Positions 17,695 through 26,830 of a stretch of 64,000 nucleotides of DNA are shown here, piece by piece. The position numbers and the translations under genes are program-made. Position 1 is the first letter of the stretch; each line of letters begins with the position of its first letter. Under the pieces are notes generated by a model. The model saw only the letters and a program-made list of their open reading frames with translations. It searched no databases and was not told the DNA's origin. Source of the stretch: Allokutzneria sp. A3M-2-11 16 (lineage in GTDB: Bacteria; Actinomycetota; Actinomycetes; Mycobacteriales; Pseudonocardiaceae); the NCBI RefSeq assembly GCF_024213555.1, contig NZ_JANAVO010000001.1:2914001-2978000 (forward strand). The letters are read 5' to 3'.

Positions 17695-17805
17695 GTTCCA
17701 GACCCGACGGACCGAGTGGCCGGGGGAGCGCCAAGCGCTCGCCGGTAGGCTTCTGCCGTCAGTTCGTTGACGGATCTTCCTGTAAGCCGACCAGTTGGAG
17801 ATGGC

Positions 17806-19152
17806 GTGCGCGACCTGTCCGGCATCGTGAAGGCATACGACATCCGCGGGGTGGTGGGGGAGCAGATCGACACCGACGTCGTCCGCGACCTCGGCGCCGC
17901 CTTCGCCCGGTTCGTCGGCGGGCCCGCGGTGGTGATCGGCTACGACATGCGCGACTCCTCGCCGTCCCTGTCGGCCGCCTTCGCCGAGGGCGTCACCGGC
18001 CAGGGCGTCGACGTCGTCGACATCGGCCTGGCCAGCACCGACATGCTCTACTTCGCCTCCGGCAGGCTGGAGCTGCCCGGCGCGATGTTCACCGCGAGCC
18101 ACAACCCGGCGAAGTACAACGGGATCAAGCTCTGCCGCGCGGGTGCCTCCCCGGTCGGCCAGGACAGCGGGCTGTCGGAGATCCGGCAGATGGTCGAGCA
18201 CGGCGTTCCCGGTTTCCTGGGCGCCAAGGGCAGCGTGTCCAAGCGCGACATGCTCGACGGTTACGCGGAGTTCCTCGGCACGCTGGTCGACCTCTCCGGC
18301 AGCCGTCCGCTGAAGATCGTGGTGGACGCGGGCAACGGCATGGGCGGCTACACGGTGCCGCGGGTCTTCGACGGCCTGCCGTTCGAGGTCGTGCCGATGT
18401 ACTTCGAGCTGGACGGGAACTTCCCCAACCACGAGGCCAACCCGCTGGACCCGAAGAACATCGTCGACCTGCAGGCGAAGGTCCGCGAGGTCGGCGCGGA
18501 CGCGGGCGTGGCCTTCGACGGCGACGCCGACCGCTGCTTCGTGGTCGACGCCGACGGCGCCCCGGTCTCGCCGAGCGCGATCACCGCACTGGTCGCCGTG
18601 CGCGAGCTGGCCAAGGACCCGGGCGGCACGATCATCCACAACCTGATCACCTCCAAGGGCGTCCCGGAGATCGTCACCGAGCACGGCGGCAAGGCCGTGC
18701 GCACCCGCGTCGGCCACTCGTTCATCAAGCAGACGATGGCCGAGACCGGTGCGATCTTCGGCGGCGAGCACTCCGCGCACTACTACTTCCGCGACTTCTG
18801 GCGGGCCGACTCCGGCATGCTGGCCGCGCTGCACGTGCTGGCCGCGCTGGGCGAGACGGACAAGCCGCTGTCCGAGCTGATGAGCCAGTACTCCCGCTAC
18901 TCGGCCTCCGGGGAGATCAACTCCACCGTCGCCGACCAGGACGGCCGGATGGCCGCCGTGCGCGAGGCGTTCGCGGGCGAGGGCGTGGAGATCGACGAGC
19001 TGGACGGGCTGACCGTTGACCTCGGCGACGGCTCCTGGTTCAACCTGCGCGCGTCCAACACCGAGCCGCTGCTGCGGCTGAACATCGAGGCCCCATCCGA
19101 TGACGCCGTCGCCGAGCTGCGCGACCGCGTGCTGGCGATCGTCCGCGCCTGA
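17806..19152 (+). CDS. manB: Phosphomannomutase/phosphoglucomutase
   Basis: A 448-residue alpha-D-phosphohexomutase that interconverts mannose-6-phosphate and mannose-1-phosphate. The four active-site loops are all present: the phosphoserine loop TASHNPAKYNGIK, the magnesium loop DGDADRCF, the sugar loop GGEHSAHYYF and the phosphate loop RASNTEPLLRL. GTG 17806 is chosen because GGAG at 17797-17800 is five bases upstream; an upstream TTG at 17767 would add 13 residues without a site. Its product feeds the guanylyltransferase at 5900-6967. It heads the manB-Trm112-SIS-manA operon. Confidence 0.95.
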   Translation: MRDLSGIVKAYDIRGVVGEQIDTDVVRDLGAAFARFVGGPAVVIGYDMRDSSPSLSAAFAEGVTGQGVDVVDIGLASTDMLYFASGRLELPGAMFTASHNPAKYNGIKLCRAGASPVGQDSGLSEIRQMVEHGVPGFLGAKGSVSKRDMLDGYAEFLGTLVDLSGSRPLKIVVDAGNGMGGYTVPRVFDGLPFEVVPMYFELDGNFPNHEANPLDPKNIVDLQAKVREVGADAGVAFDGDADRCFVVDADGAPVSPSAITALVAVRELAKDPGGTIIHNLITSKGVPEIVTEHGGKAVRTRVGHSFIKQTMAETGAIFGGEHSAHYYFRDFWRADSGMLAALHVLAALGETDKPLSELMSQYSRYSASGEINSTVADQDGRMAAVREAFAGEGVEIDELDGLTVDLGDGSWFNLRASNTEPLLRLNIEAPSDDAVAELRDRVLAIVRA

Positions 19153-19174
19153 AGCTGGCTGGAGGAGACGAGAC

Positions 19175-19384
19175 ATGGCCGTACAGCTCGACGCCCAGCT
19201 GCTGGAGATCCTGGCGTGCCCCGGTGACGACCACGGCGCCCTGGTCACCGGGACCCCGGAGGACGCGGACGCCGACTACCTGACCTGCACCGCGTGCGCC
19301 CGGCGCTACCCGGTGCGCGACGGCATCCCGGTACTGCTCCTCGAAGAGGCCGATGGCGGCCCCGAGGACCCGGCGAAGGCGTGA
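19175..19384 (+). CDS. Trm112 family protein
   Basis: A 69-residue small zinc-ribbon protein. A Cys near residue 15 (LEILACPGDD) and the pair C-T-A-C in YLTCTACARRYPVRDGIPVLL mark the Trm112/YcaR-like fold. Eukaryotic and archaeal Trm112 activate methyltransferases; the role in actinobacteria is unclear. It is preceded by GGAGGAGA and its stop overlaps the start of the next gene (GTGA at 19381-19384), so the two are co-translated. Confidence 0.9.
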   Translation: MAVQLDAQLLEILACPGDDHGALVTGTPEDADADYLTCTACARRYPVRDGIPVLLLEEADGGPEDPAKA

Positions 19385-20472
19385 CGGTGTTGCTCGACGA
19401 CACGCTGCTGGACGATCCACGCCGTCTCCAGGACGCCGACGGCGGCGGGCTGCTGCGCGCCGCGGCGCTGGCGGGCGCCCAGGTGCGCTCGACCGCGGAG
19501 GCCGCGGCCGAGGGCGGCATCGACCGCGTGATCGGCTCCGACCGCCCGCGCGCGCTGGTGCTGCTGACCAGGCCGGGCGTCGGACCGGCGGGTGCGCAGC
19601 TGCTCGCGGCGCTGCTCGGCCCGGCCTGCCCGGTGCCGGTGGTGATCGCCGATGTGGTCCCCGGCTGGGTCGGCGCGCTGGACGTGGTGTTCGCCTACAC
19701 CGACGACCCGGGTGACGGCGTGCTCGCCGAGTCGGTCGGACTGGCGACCAGGCGCGGAGCGCGGATGGTGATGGCCGCTCCGGAGGACGGTCCGGCTGCT
19801 CAGGCCGCCGCGGGGCGGGCGTTGCTGCTGCCGCAGCGGGTCCCGGTTCCGCACGGCCTCGGCTTCGCCAGGGTGCTCGCGGCCGGACTGGTCACGCTGA
19901 ACGCGCTCGGGCTGCTGCGCACGGACCTGGACGCGCTGGCCGACGAGCTCGACCGCGAGGCCGAGCGGGACCACCCGATGCACGAGTCCTTCGTCAACCC
20001 GGCGAAGTCGCTGGCGCTGCGGCTGGCCGACCGGACCCCGCTGCTGTGGGGGCTGGACCACGCGGCGACCGCGGTCGCGGCGCACGGCGCGCTCGCGCTG
20101 GCCTCGTTCTCCGGCGTCGTCGCGGACGTCGCCGGGTACCCGCAGGCGGTGATCAGGCCCGCGCTGCACCGGGCCGCGATCAGCGCGACCAGCCAGGCCG
20201 ACATCTTCGCCGACCCGGACGACGACGAGGGCGTCCCGCCGAGGGTGCTGCTGCTCGCCGTCAGCAAGGGACCGGTCGCCGACGCCGCCCGCCGGGCCGC
20301 GTCGGAGTCGCTGCGCGGGGCCGACGTGATCGCCCCGGCCGAGGAGGTCGCGGGCGACGAGGCGCTGCGGGCGGCACTGCTCGCCGTGCGCTTCGACCTC
20401 GCGGCCCTCTACCTTGGACTCGCCGCCGGACGCCTCGGCGGCCCCGGGTTCGTGTCCCCGGCCGCGAGGTAG
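19381..20472 (+). CDS. SIS-domain sugar isomerase-like protein (TobH/Rv3256c type)
   Basis: A 363-residue protein with two SIS-like halves related to bacterial phosphoglucose/phosphomannose isomerases. Visible parts are the N-terminal LLDDTLLDDPRRLQDADG, a beta strand and loop AVVVL-type core around residues 55-100, and TPLLWGLDHAATAVAAHGAL near residue 220. It lies between the phosphomannomutase and manA genes, so a role in mannose-phosphate metabolism is likely, but catalysis is not proven for this family. GTG 19381 overlaps the previous stop by 4 bp. Confidence 0.85.
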   Translation: MTVLLDDTLLDDPRRLQDADGGGLLRAAALAGAQVRSTAEAAAEGGIDRVIGSDRPRALVLLTRPGVGPAGAQLLAALLGPACPVPVVIADVVPGWVGALDVVFAYTDDPGDGVLAESVGLATRRGARMVMAAPEDGPAAQAAAGRALLLPQRVPVPHGLGFARVLAAGLVTLNALGLLRTDLDALADELDREAERDHPMHESFVNPAKSLALRLADRTPLLWGLDHAATAVAAHGALALASFSGVVADVAGYPQAVIRPALHRAAISATSQADIFADPDDDEGVPPRVLLLAVSKGPVADAARRAASESLRGADVIAPAEEVAGDEALRAALLAVRFDLAALYLGLAAGRLGGPGFVSPAAR

Positions 20473-20487
20473 GGAGCGAGAGCAAGA

Positions 20488-21717
20488 GTGGATCTACTGC
20501 GCAACGCGGTGCGCCCTTATGCGTGGGGCTCGCGCACCGTGATCGCGGACCTCCTCGGTCGGCCGGTGCCCGCTCCGCACCCGGAGGCCGAGCTGTGGAT
20601 GGGCGCCCACCCCGGCGACCCGTCCTGGCTGGTGGGTCCGGACGGCTCCGAGGTCTCCCTGTTGGAGGCCGTCAACGCCGACCCCGCCGGACAGCTGGGC
20701 GAGGGCTGCCTGAACCGCTGGCGGGGCAGGCTGCCGTTCCTGATGAAGGTGCTCGCGGCCGAGGAGCCGCTGAGCCTGCAGGCCCACCCCTCCGCCGAAC
20801 AGGCCGCGGAGGGCTTCGACCGCGAGGAGCGGGCGGGGGTCCCCAGGGACGCGTCCACCCGCAACTACCCGGACCCCACCGCCAAACCCGAGCTGGTGTG
20901 CGCGCTCTCGGAGTTCCACGCACTGGCCGGGTTCCGGGAGGCGGCGCGGACCGTCGAGCTGCTGGGCGCGCTGGACGTGCCCGAGCTGCGCGGCCACGCC
21001 CAGCTGCTGACCGCCGACCCGACCGAGAACGGGCTGCGGTTCCTGTTCACCACGTGGATCACGCTGCCGCAGACCGCGCTGGACGAGCTGCTGCCGCCGG
21101 TGCTGGACGCGTGCGTGCGGCACGTGCGGGAGCGCGGGGAGTTCGCGCTGGAGTGCCGGACCATCCTGGAGCTGGGGGAGCGCCACCCCGGGGACGCGGG
21201 CGTGCTGTGCGCGCTGCTGATGAACCGGCTCGCGCTCCAGCCCGGCGAGGCGATCTACCTGCCCGCGGGCAACCTGCACGCCTACCTCCAGGGCAGCGCC
21301 GTGGAGATCCTGGCCAACTCCGACAACATCCTCCGCGGCGGGCTCACGCCGAAGCACGTGGACGTGCCGGAACTGTTGCGGGTACTGGACTTCTCCTGCG
21401 GGGACATGCCGGTGCAGCGGGGCGAACAGGTCCAGCCGCACCTGACCGTCTACCGCACGCCCGCGGCCGAGTTCGAGCTGTCCCGGCTGGACTGGCCCGC
21501 CGACGCCCCCGATGGTGACGTGCCGCTCGGCGGCGACGGCCCGCAGATCGTGATCTGCGTCGAGGGCGCGGTGCGGCTGCACACCCACGACGGCGACGAG
21601 CTGCTGCTGGAGCGGGGCGAGTCCGCGTGGCTGCCGGCCTGCGACGGCAAGGCCCACATCGGTCCGGCTGGTCCGGCCGCGGCGCGGGTCTTCCGCGCCA
21701 CTTCAGGGGAACACTGA
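20488..21717 (+). CDS. manA: Mannose-6-phosphate isomerase, class I
   Basis: A 409-residue type I phosphomannose isomerase that turns fructose-6-phosphate into mannose-6-phosphate with a zinc ion. The zinc site is built from QAHPSAEQA and KPELVCALSEF, and the signature YLPAGNLHAYLQGSAVEILANSDN is at about residue 255. N-terminal NAVRPYAWGS is typical. GTG 20488 lies 15 bp after the SIS gene. It completes the route fructose-6-P to mannose-6-P (ManA), mannose-1-P (ManB), GDP-mannose (ManC) encoded in this window. Confidence 0.95.
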   Translation: MDLLRNAVRPYAWGSRTVIADLLGRPVPAPHPEAELWMGAHPGDPSWLVGPDGSEVSLLEAVNADPAGQLGEGCLNRWRGRLPFLMKVLAAEEPLSLQAHPSAEQAAEGFDREERAGVPRDASTRNYPDPTAKPELVCALSEFHALAGFREAARTVELLGALDVPELRGHAQLLTADPTENGLRFLFTTWITLPQTALDELLPPVLDACVRHVRERGEFALECRTILELGERHPGDAGVLCALLMNRLALQPGEAIYLPAGNLHAYLQGSAVEILANSDNILRGGLTPKHVDVPELLRVLDFSCGDMPVQRGEQVQPHLTVYRTPAAEFELSRLDWPADAPDGDVPLGGDGPQIVICVEGAVRLHTHDGDELLLERGESAWLPACDGKAHIGPAGPAAARVFRATSGEH

Positions 21718-21780
21718 TCGCACCAACGGCGCATGGCCTAAGGTCAGCCCGACAATTCGGACCCAGGACAGGGAGCAGAA

Positions 21781-22710
21781 GTGGCTGCTGGGGGCGGAAC
21801 CAAGGCGATCGTCGCCGCACTGCTGGCCAACGCCGGCATCGCGGTGTCGAAGTTCGTCGGGTTCTTCATCACGGGCTCGTCGTCGATGCTGGCCGAGGCG
21901 GTGCACTCGGTCGCGGACACGTCCAACCAGGGCCTGCTGCTGGTCGGCCAGAAGACGGCTCGGCGCAGGCCGACGGAGGAGCACCCGTTCGGCTACGGCC
22001 GGGACCGGTACTTCTACTCCTTCGTCGTGGCGCTGCTGCTGTTCACGCTGGGCTCGGTTTTCGCGCTCTACGAAGGCATCCACAAGCTGGAGGCGCCCGA
22101 GCAGCTGACCTCGCCGATGGTCGCGGTGGTCATCCTGGTGGTCGCGATCGTCCTGGAGACCTTCAGCTTCCGCACCGCGATCGTCGAATCGCGGGCGGTC
22201 AAGGGCGACGCGACCTGGTGGGAGTTCATCCGCCGGGCCAAGACCCCCGAGCTGCCGGTGGTGCTGCTCGAGGACGCGGGCGCGCTGTTCGGCCTGGTCC
22301 TTGCGCTCGGCGGGGTCGGCCTGACCTACGTCACCGGCAACCCGGTGTGGGACGCGGTCGGCACCATCTGCATCGGCGTGCTGCTCGGCGTCATCGCGAT
22401 CATCCTGATCGGTGAGACCAAGAGCCTGCTGATCGGCGAGGGGGCCAACCCCGACGTGCTCAAGGTGATCGTCGAGGAGCTGCAGGCCGGCAAGGTCGAC
22501 CGCGTGCTGCACATCCGCACCCAGTACATCGGCCCGGACGAGCTGCTGGTCGCCGCGAAGATCTCGCTGATCGGGACCAGGGACATCGACGACGTGGCGC
22601 AGGCCATCGACGACGCCGAGCACCGGGTGCGGGCCAGGGTCCCGGAGGCCAGGCTGATGTACCTGGAGCCGGACATCGACCGCTCCACCGCGGTCCCCGA
22701 CAAGAAGTGA
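21781..22710 (+). CDS. Cation diffusion facilitator, SLC30A9-like
   Basis: A 309-residue membrane transporter. The N-terminal GGGTKAIVAALLANAGIAVS begins helix 1; helix 2 carries HSVADTSNQ, giving His and Asp ligands. In the fifth helix the usual H-x3-D zinc pair is replaced by VLLEDAGALFG, the Glu-Asp form of ZnT9-like members whose transported ion is debated. About six helices are followed by a cytoplasmic ferredoxin-like domain (VLHIRTQYIGPDELLVAAKI). The start is GTG 21781, after a GGGAGC site. A metal other than zinc, or zinc/proton exchange, is possible. Confidence 0.88.
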   Translation: MAAGGGTKAIVAALLANAGIAVSKFVGFFITGSSSMLAEAVHSVADTSNQGLLLVGQKTARRRPTEEHPFGYGRDRYFYSFVVALLLFTLGSVFALYEGIHKLEAPEQLTSPMVAVVILVVAIVLETFSFRTAIVESRAVKGDATWWEFIRRAKTPELPVVLLEDAGALFGLVLALGGVGLTYVTGNPVWDAVGTICIGVLLGVIAIILIGETKSLLIGEGANPDVLKVIVEELQAGKVDRVLHIRTQYIGPDELLVAAKISLIGTRDIDDVAQAIDDAEHRVRARVPEARLMYLEPDIDRSTAVPDKK

Positions 22711-22760
22711 AGATCTTTTCCTAAGCCTTCCCTAAATCTTCACCCGAATCAGCTATGACC

Positions 22761-22837
22761 CCTTGACCGCTCAGTACAGTGTGCCCGCACATCGCGGGTG
22801 TCTGTCGAGGGACGCCCACGTCGAGGGGTCAAGGAGG
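22761..22837 (+). promoter_or_regulatory. Structured leader that can hide a ribosome binding site
   Basis: CCTTGACC (22761-22768) is an exact complement of GGTCAAGG (22827-22834), and the second arm includes the first half of the AAGGAGG ribosome binding site of the permease gene. Between them is a CCCGC-ACATC-GCGGG hairpin (22784-22798) and two copies of CGTCGAGGG-like sequence. Folding would mask the site, so the leader may control translation. It does not match a riboswitch class I can recognise. Confidence 0.4.
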
Positions 22838-22843
22838 ACCGGC

Positions 22844-24388
22844 GTGTCTGGTCTGTGGCGCAAGAAAACCATCGAACAGTCCATTGCGGACACCGATGAG
22901 CCGGAGACGCGGCTACGCAAGGACCTCAGCGCCTGGGACCTGACGGTCTTCGGTGTCGCGGTGGTCATCGGCGCGGGCATCTTCACGCTCGCCGCGAGCA
23001 CCGCGGGCAACCTGGCCGGTCCTTCGGTCACGCTGTCCTTCGTGCTCGCCGCGATCGCGTGCGGGCTCGCGGCGGTCTGCTACGCCGAGTTCGCGTCGAC
23101 CGTGCCGGTGGCCGGTAGCGCGTACACGTACTCGTACGCGACCTTCGGCGAGTTCATCGCGTGGATCCTGGGCTGGGACCTGATCCTGGAGTTCGCGCTC
23201 GCGGCAGCGGTCGTCGGCAAGGGCTGGTCCAGCTACCTGCAGACGGTGATGGGCAACTTCGGCATGGAGACGTCGACCACCGTGCAGATCGGTGGGATCG
23301 ACTTCGACTGGGGCGCGGTGCTGATCGTGGTCGCGCTCAGCGTGCTGCTCGCCCTCGGCACCAAGATGTCCTCGCGGGTCAGCCAGGTCATCACCGCCAT
23401 CAAGGTGTTCGTGGTGCTGCTGGTGATCGCGGTCGGCATCGGCTACATCAACACCGCCAACTACTCGCCGTTCATCCCGCCCGCCGCCGAGGCGTCGGCC
23501 TCCGGGCACGGCGGTGGCCTCGAGCAGTCGCTGTTCTCGCTGATCTCCGGCGTGGAGACCTCGCAGTTCGGCGTCTACGGCATGCTCGCCGGTGCGGCGC
23601 TGGTGTTCTTCGCCTTCATCGGCTTCGACATCGTGGCCACCACGGCGGAGGAGACCAAGAACCCGCAGCGCAACGTGCCGCGCGGCATCCTGGGCTCGCT
23701 GGCCATCGTCACCGTGCTCTACGTGGCGGTCTCGCTGGTGATCACCGGTATCCGGCCGTACACCGAGCTGAAGAACAAGGTCGGCCCGAACGGCGAGGTG
23801 GTCCGCTCCAACCTGGCGACGGCCTTCTCCGACGCGGGCATCAACTGGCTCGGGATCAACTGGTCGACGATCATCGCGGTCGGTGCCCTCGCCGGTCTGA
23901 CCACGGTGGTCATGGTGCTGCTGCTCGGCCAGAGCCGGGTGCTGTTCGCCATGTCCCGCGACGGCCTGATCCCGCGCGGCCTCGCCGTCACCGGCGACCG
24001 GGGCACCCCGGTCCGGGCCACCGTCCTGGTCGGCATCGTCGTGGCGATCGCGGCGGGCTTCTTCCCGACCGGCACCCTCGAAGAGATGGTCAACGTCGGA
24101 ACGCTGTTCGCCTTCGTGCTGGTCTCCGGCGGTGTGCTGGTGCTGCGCAAGACCCACCCGGACCTGCCGCGCGGCTTCCGCGCCCCGGCGGTTCCGCTGG
24201 TGCCGATCCTGGCGATCCTGTCCTGCCTGTGGCTGATGATCAACCTGACCGCGCTGACCTGGGTCCGGTTCCTGATCTGGATGGCGCTCGGCGTGGTCGT
24301 GTACTTCGCCTACGGCGCCCGCAACTCGGTGCTGCGCTCCCGCGCGGTCCAGCTCGGCGAGGAAACCTCGGCGAAGACCGACTCGTAG
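22844..24388 (+). CDS. APC-family amino acid permease
   Basis: A 514-residue permease of the amino acid-polyamine-organocation superfamily. The first helix has the unwound substrate motif VVIGAGIFTLAAS near residue 48, and about 12 to 14 hydrophobic segments follow. The N-terminus (WRKKTIEQSIADTD) is cytoplasmic and typical of cationic amino acid carriers. GTG 22844 follows AAGGAGG at 22831-22837. It corresponds by position to Rv3253c, annotated as a cationic amino acid transporter. The substrate is inferred only from the family. A strong terminator follows directly. Confidence 0.9.
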   Translation: MSGLWRKKTIEQSIADTDEPETRLRKDLSAWDLTVFGVAVVIGAGIFTLAASTAGNLAGPSVTLSFVLAAIACGLAAVCYAEFASTVPVAGSAYTYSYATFGEFIAWILGWDLILEFALAAAVVGKGWSSYLQTVMGNFGMETSTTVQIGGIDFDWGAVLIVVALSVLLALGTKMSSRVSQVITAIKVFVVLLVIAVGIGYINTANYSPFIPPAAEASASGHGGGLEQSLFSLISGVETSQFGVYGMLAGAALVFFAFIGFDIVATTAEETKNPQRNVPRGILGSLAIVTVLYVAVSLVITGIRPYTELKNKVGPNGEVVRSNLATAFSDAGINWLGINWSTIIAVGALAGLTTVVMVLLLGQSRVLFAMSRDGLIPRGLAVTGDRGTPVRATVLVGIVVAIAAGFFPTGTLEEMVNVGTLFAFVLVSGGVLVLRKTHPDLPRGFRAPAVPLVPILAILSCLWLMINLTALTWVRFLIWMALGVVVYFAYGARNSVLRSRAVQLGEETSAKTDS

Positions 24389-24400
24389 GACCGAGCACTC

Positions 24401-24441
24401 GGCCAGGGCCGCCCACGTAATCTGCGTGGGCGGCCCTGGCC
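24401..24441 (+). terminator. Rho-independent terminator after the permease gene
   Basis: A perfect 17-bp stem (GGCCAGGGCCGCCCACG and its complement) with a 7-nt loop TAATCTG, followed by GTCTTGTTC. It separates the permease gene from the carboxylase gene. Confidence 0.9.
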
Positions 24442-24472
24442 GTCTTGTTCATCGATCCCACGAGGAGCACCG

Positions 24473-25825
24473 ATGTTCGAATCCGTTCTCGTCGCCAACC
24501 GCGGTGAGATCGCCCGCCGGGTCCTGCGCACCGCACGCCGGCTGGGTATCAGGACCATCGCCGTCCACTCCGACGTCGACGCCGGTCTGCCGTTCGTGCG
24601 CGAGGCCGACGAGGCGGTGCTGCTCGGCGGCGCCGCGATCGGGGAGTCCTACCGCAACGCGGAGCGGGTGCTGGAGGCCGCGCGCAGGACCGGCGCGAAG
24701 GCCGTCCACCCCGGCTACGGCTTCCTGTCGGAGAACACCGACTTCGCCCGAGCCGTGCAGGAGGCGGGCATCGCCTGGGTCGGTCCCGGTGCCGCCGCGA
24801 TCTCCGCGATGGGCGACAAGGTCGCCGCGCGCGCCGCGATGGCCGCGGCCGGGGTGCCGGTCGCTCCCGGCTCGGCTGACGCTGTGTCCACAGTGGACGA
24901 AGCGGTGGTCGAGGCGGAGCGGGTCGGCTACCCCGTGATGATCAAGGCTTCCGCCGGTGGGGGCGGCATGGGCATGGCCACCGCGTCCGATGTGGACGGT
25001 CTGCGCGCGGAGTTCGAGAAGGTCACCGCCTTCGCCGAGCGCACCTTCGGCGACGGCCGCGTGTTCGTGGAGCGCTTCTTCCCGAGCGTGCGGCACGTGG
25101 AGGTCCAGGTGCTCGGGCTGAACGACGGCCGCGTCATCGCGCTCGGCGAGCGGGACTGCTCCGTCCAGCGCCGCAACCAGAAGGTGGCCGAGGAGACCCC
25201 GTCGCCCGCCGTCGACGCGACGCTGCGTGCCGCGATGTGCGCCGCGGCCGTGCGCGCCGCCGAGGCCGTGGACTACCGCAACGCGGGCACCGTGGAGTTC
25301 CTACTCGACCCCGCGACCAAGGAGTTCTTCTTCCTGGAGATGAACACCCGCCTCCAGGTGGAGCACCCGATCACCGAGGCGATCTTCGGCGTGGACCTGG
25401 TGGAGGAGCAGCTGCGCGTGGCCGCGGGCCTGGAGCCCGGCTTCGACGTGGACGGGTTGACGTCCACCGGTCACGCCATCGAGCTGCGGATCAACGCCGA
25501 GGACTCGAAGCGCTTCTTCCCCGGCCCCGGCGCGATCACCGAGTGGATCGAGCCCGAGGGCGAGGGCGTGCGCGTGGACTCCGGCTACGGCCCGGACACC
25601 GTGGTGACGCCGAACTACGACTCGCTGATGGCCAAGCTGGTGCTCATCGGCGCCGACCGCGCGGACGCCCTGGAGAAGGCGCGGAAGGCGGTGGCGGGTT
25701 TCACGATCGTGGGCCCGAAGTCCAACCTGGCCTTCCACGCCGAGCTCCTGGAGAACCCCGAGTTCATCAGCGGCGACTACGACACCGGCATCATCGGCCG
25801 CATGCGCGCCAAGCCGAAGAAGTAA
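24473..25825 (+). CDS. Stand-alone biotin carboxylase subunit
   Basis: A 450-residue biotin carboxylase. It has the N-terminal FESVLVANRGEIARRVLRTA, the ATP-grasp glycine loop KASAGGGGMGM, GERDCSVQRRNQKV, and the signature FLEMNTRLQVEHPITE with the catalytic Glu/Arg residues. It ends after the carboxylase C-domain, so there is no fused biotin carrier, unlike the roughly 590-residue AccA3 proteins usual in actinobacteria. A separate biotin peptide is encoded at 57859-58071 and could serve it. A GTCCACAGTGGAC palindrome is inside the gene at 24886-24898. It has no carboxyltransferase neighbour. Confidence 0.92.
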   Translation: MFESVLVANRGEIARRVLRTARRLGIRTIAVHSDVDAGLPFVREADEAVLLGGAAIGESYRNAERVLEAARRTGAKAVHPGYGFLSENTDFARAVQEAGIAWVGPGAAAISAMGDKVAARAAMAAAGVPVAPGSADAVSTVDEAVVEAERVGYPVMIKASAGGGGMGMATASDVDGLRAEFEKVTAFAERTFGDGRVFVERFFPSVRHVEVQVLGLNDGRVIALGERDCSVQRRNQKVAEETPSPAVDATLRAAMCAAAVRAAEAVDYRNAGTVEFLLDPATKEFFFLEMNTRLQVEHPITEAIFGVDLVEEQLRVAAGLEPGFDVDGLTSTGHAIELRINAEDSKRFFPGPGAITEWIEPEGEGVRVDSGYGPDTVVTPNYDSLMAKLVLIGADRADALEKARKAVAGFTIVGPKSNLAFHAELLENPEFISGDYDTGIIGRMRAKPKK

Positions 25826-25961
25826 CCGGGTCCACCCGTCTTCAAGTACACCGGACCCCCTCCCCAGCAGTCTCAAACAGCCCCCAACCCCGGCCGGGGT
25901 TGGGGGCTGTTTGAGACCGTTTTTGGTGGGGTTCGTGGTACTTGAAGACTGCCCAACCCGG
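25826..25961. repeat. Family B hairpin element, copy 1
   Basis: Outer arms GTCTTCAAGTAC (25838-25849) and GTACTTGAAGAC (25938-25949) are flanked by a further CCGGGT / ACCCGG pair. Inside is a perfect 48-bp palindrome at 25870-25917 with no loop. The element fills the whole gap between the convergent carboxylase and reductase genes. Core length is 112 nt. Confidence 0.9.
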
Positions 25962-25966
25962 CTGGG

Positions 25967-26830
25967 TCAGGCGTCGAGGCGGGCCAGCTCGTCCGCGCTG
26001 AGGGTGAGGTGGACGGCCTCGACCGAGGAGCGGATGGTCTCGGGGCGCGAGGAGCCGGGGATCGGGATCACCCGCTCGGACTTCGCCAGCTCCCAGGCCA
26101 GGCAGATCTGCTGCGGGCTGACGCCGCGCTCCTTGGCGATCTCGGCGAAAGCGGCGTGCTGCGAGCCGAGGTCGGCCGCGCCGCCCATACCGCCGAGCGG
26201 GCTCCACGGCAGGAACGCGATTCCCAGCTCGTCGCACAGCTCCAGCTCCGGCAGGGACGACCGGAATCGCGGGGAGAACTCGTTCTGCACCGCGGCCAGC
26301 CGCCCGCCGAGGACCTCGTTGGCCGAGCGGATCTCGGCCGGGTTGAAGTTCGACACCCCGGCCATCCGGATCTTGCCCTCGTCCAGCAGCTCCGCCAGCG
26401 CGCCGACCGACTCCTCGATCGGCACCTTCGGGTCCGGGCGGTGCAGCTGGTAGAGGCCGATCGCGTCGACGCCGAGCCTGCGCAGCGAGCCCTCGCACGC
26501 CCGCTTCAGGTACGCCGGGCTGCCGTCCAGGTCGAAGCCGTCGCCGGGCGTGCGGGTGTGACCGCCCTTGGTGGCCACCAGGACGTCGTCGCGGCCCTTC
26601 AGCGCCTCCGCGATCAGCACCTCGTTGTGCCCGAACTCGGCCGTTGTCATCGCGTACGCGTCGGCGGTGTCGATGAACGTGATGCCCGCGTCCAGTGCGG
26701 CGTGCACGGTGGTGATCGCCTGCTCACGGCTGGGCATGGCCTTGCCGGACGGCGGCATGGACAGCGGCATGCCGCCGAGCCCGATCGCGGAGACGGAGAC
26801 CGTGCCGATCCTGCGCTGCTGCAATGTCAC
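25967..26830 (-). CDS. Aldo/keto reductase, copy 1
   Basis: A 287-residue TIM-barrel NADPH oxidoreductase. Motifs are the first strand VSVSAIGLGGMPLSM, the catalytic Asp/Tyr region FIDTADAYAMTTAEFGHNE, ATKGGHTR with the catalytic Lys, LYQLHRPDP, and the C-terminal cofactor region PIPGSSRPETI. The substrate is unknown. GTG 26830 overlaps the stop of the other reductase gene (26827-26830), so the two are translated together. It is about 60 percent identical by eye to its neighbour, which points to tandem duplication. Confidence 0.92.
   Translation of the reverse strand: MTLQQRRIGTVSVSAIGLGGMPLSMPPSGKAMPSREQAITTVHAALDAGITFIDTADAYAMTTAEFGHNEVLIAEALKGRDDVLVATKGGHTRTPGDGFDLDGSPAYLKRACEGSLRRLGVDAIGLYQLHRPDPKVPIEESVGALAELLDEGKIRMAGVSNFNPAEIRSANEVLGGRLAAVQNEFSPRFRSSLPELELCDELGIAFLPWSPLGGMGGAADLGSQHAAFAEIAKERGVSPQQICLAWELAKSERVIPIPGSSRPETIRSSVEAVHLTLSADELARLDA

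Noticed and set aside
22711-22843. Possible cyclic-di-AMP (ydaO-type) riboswitch before the permease
   Set aside because: The leader is short and lacks the conserved ydaO sequence blocks; only a simple site-masking fold is seen.
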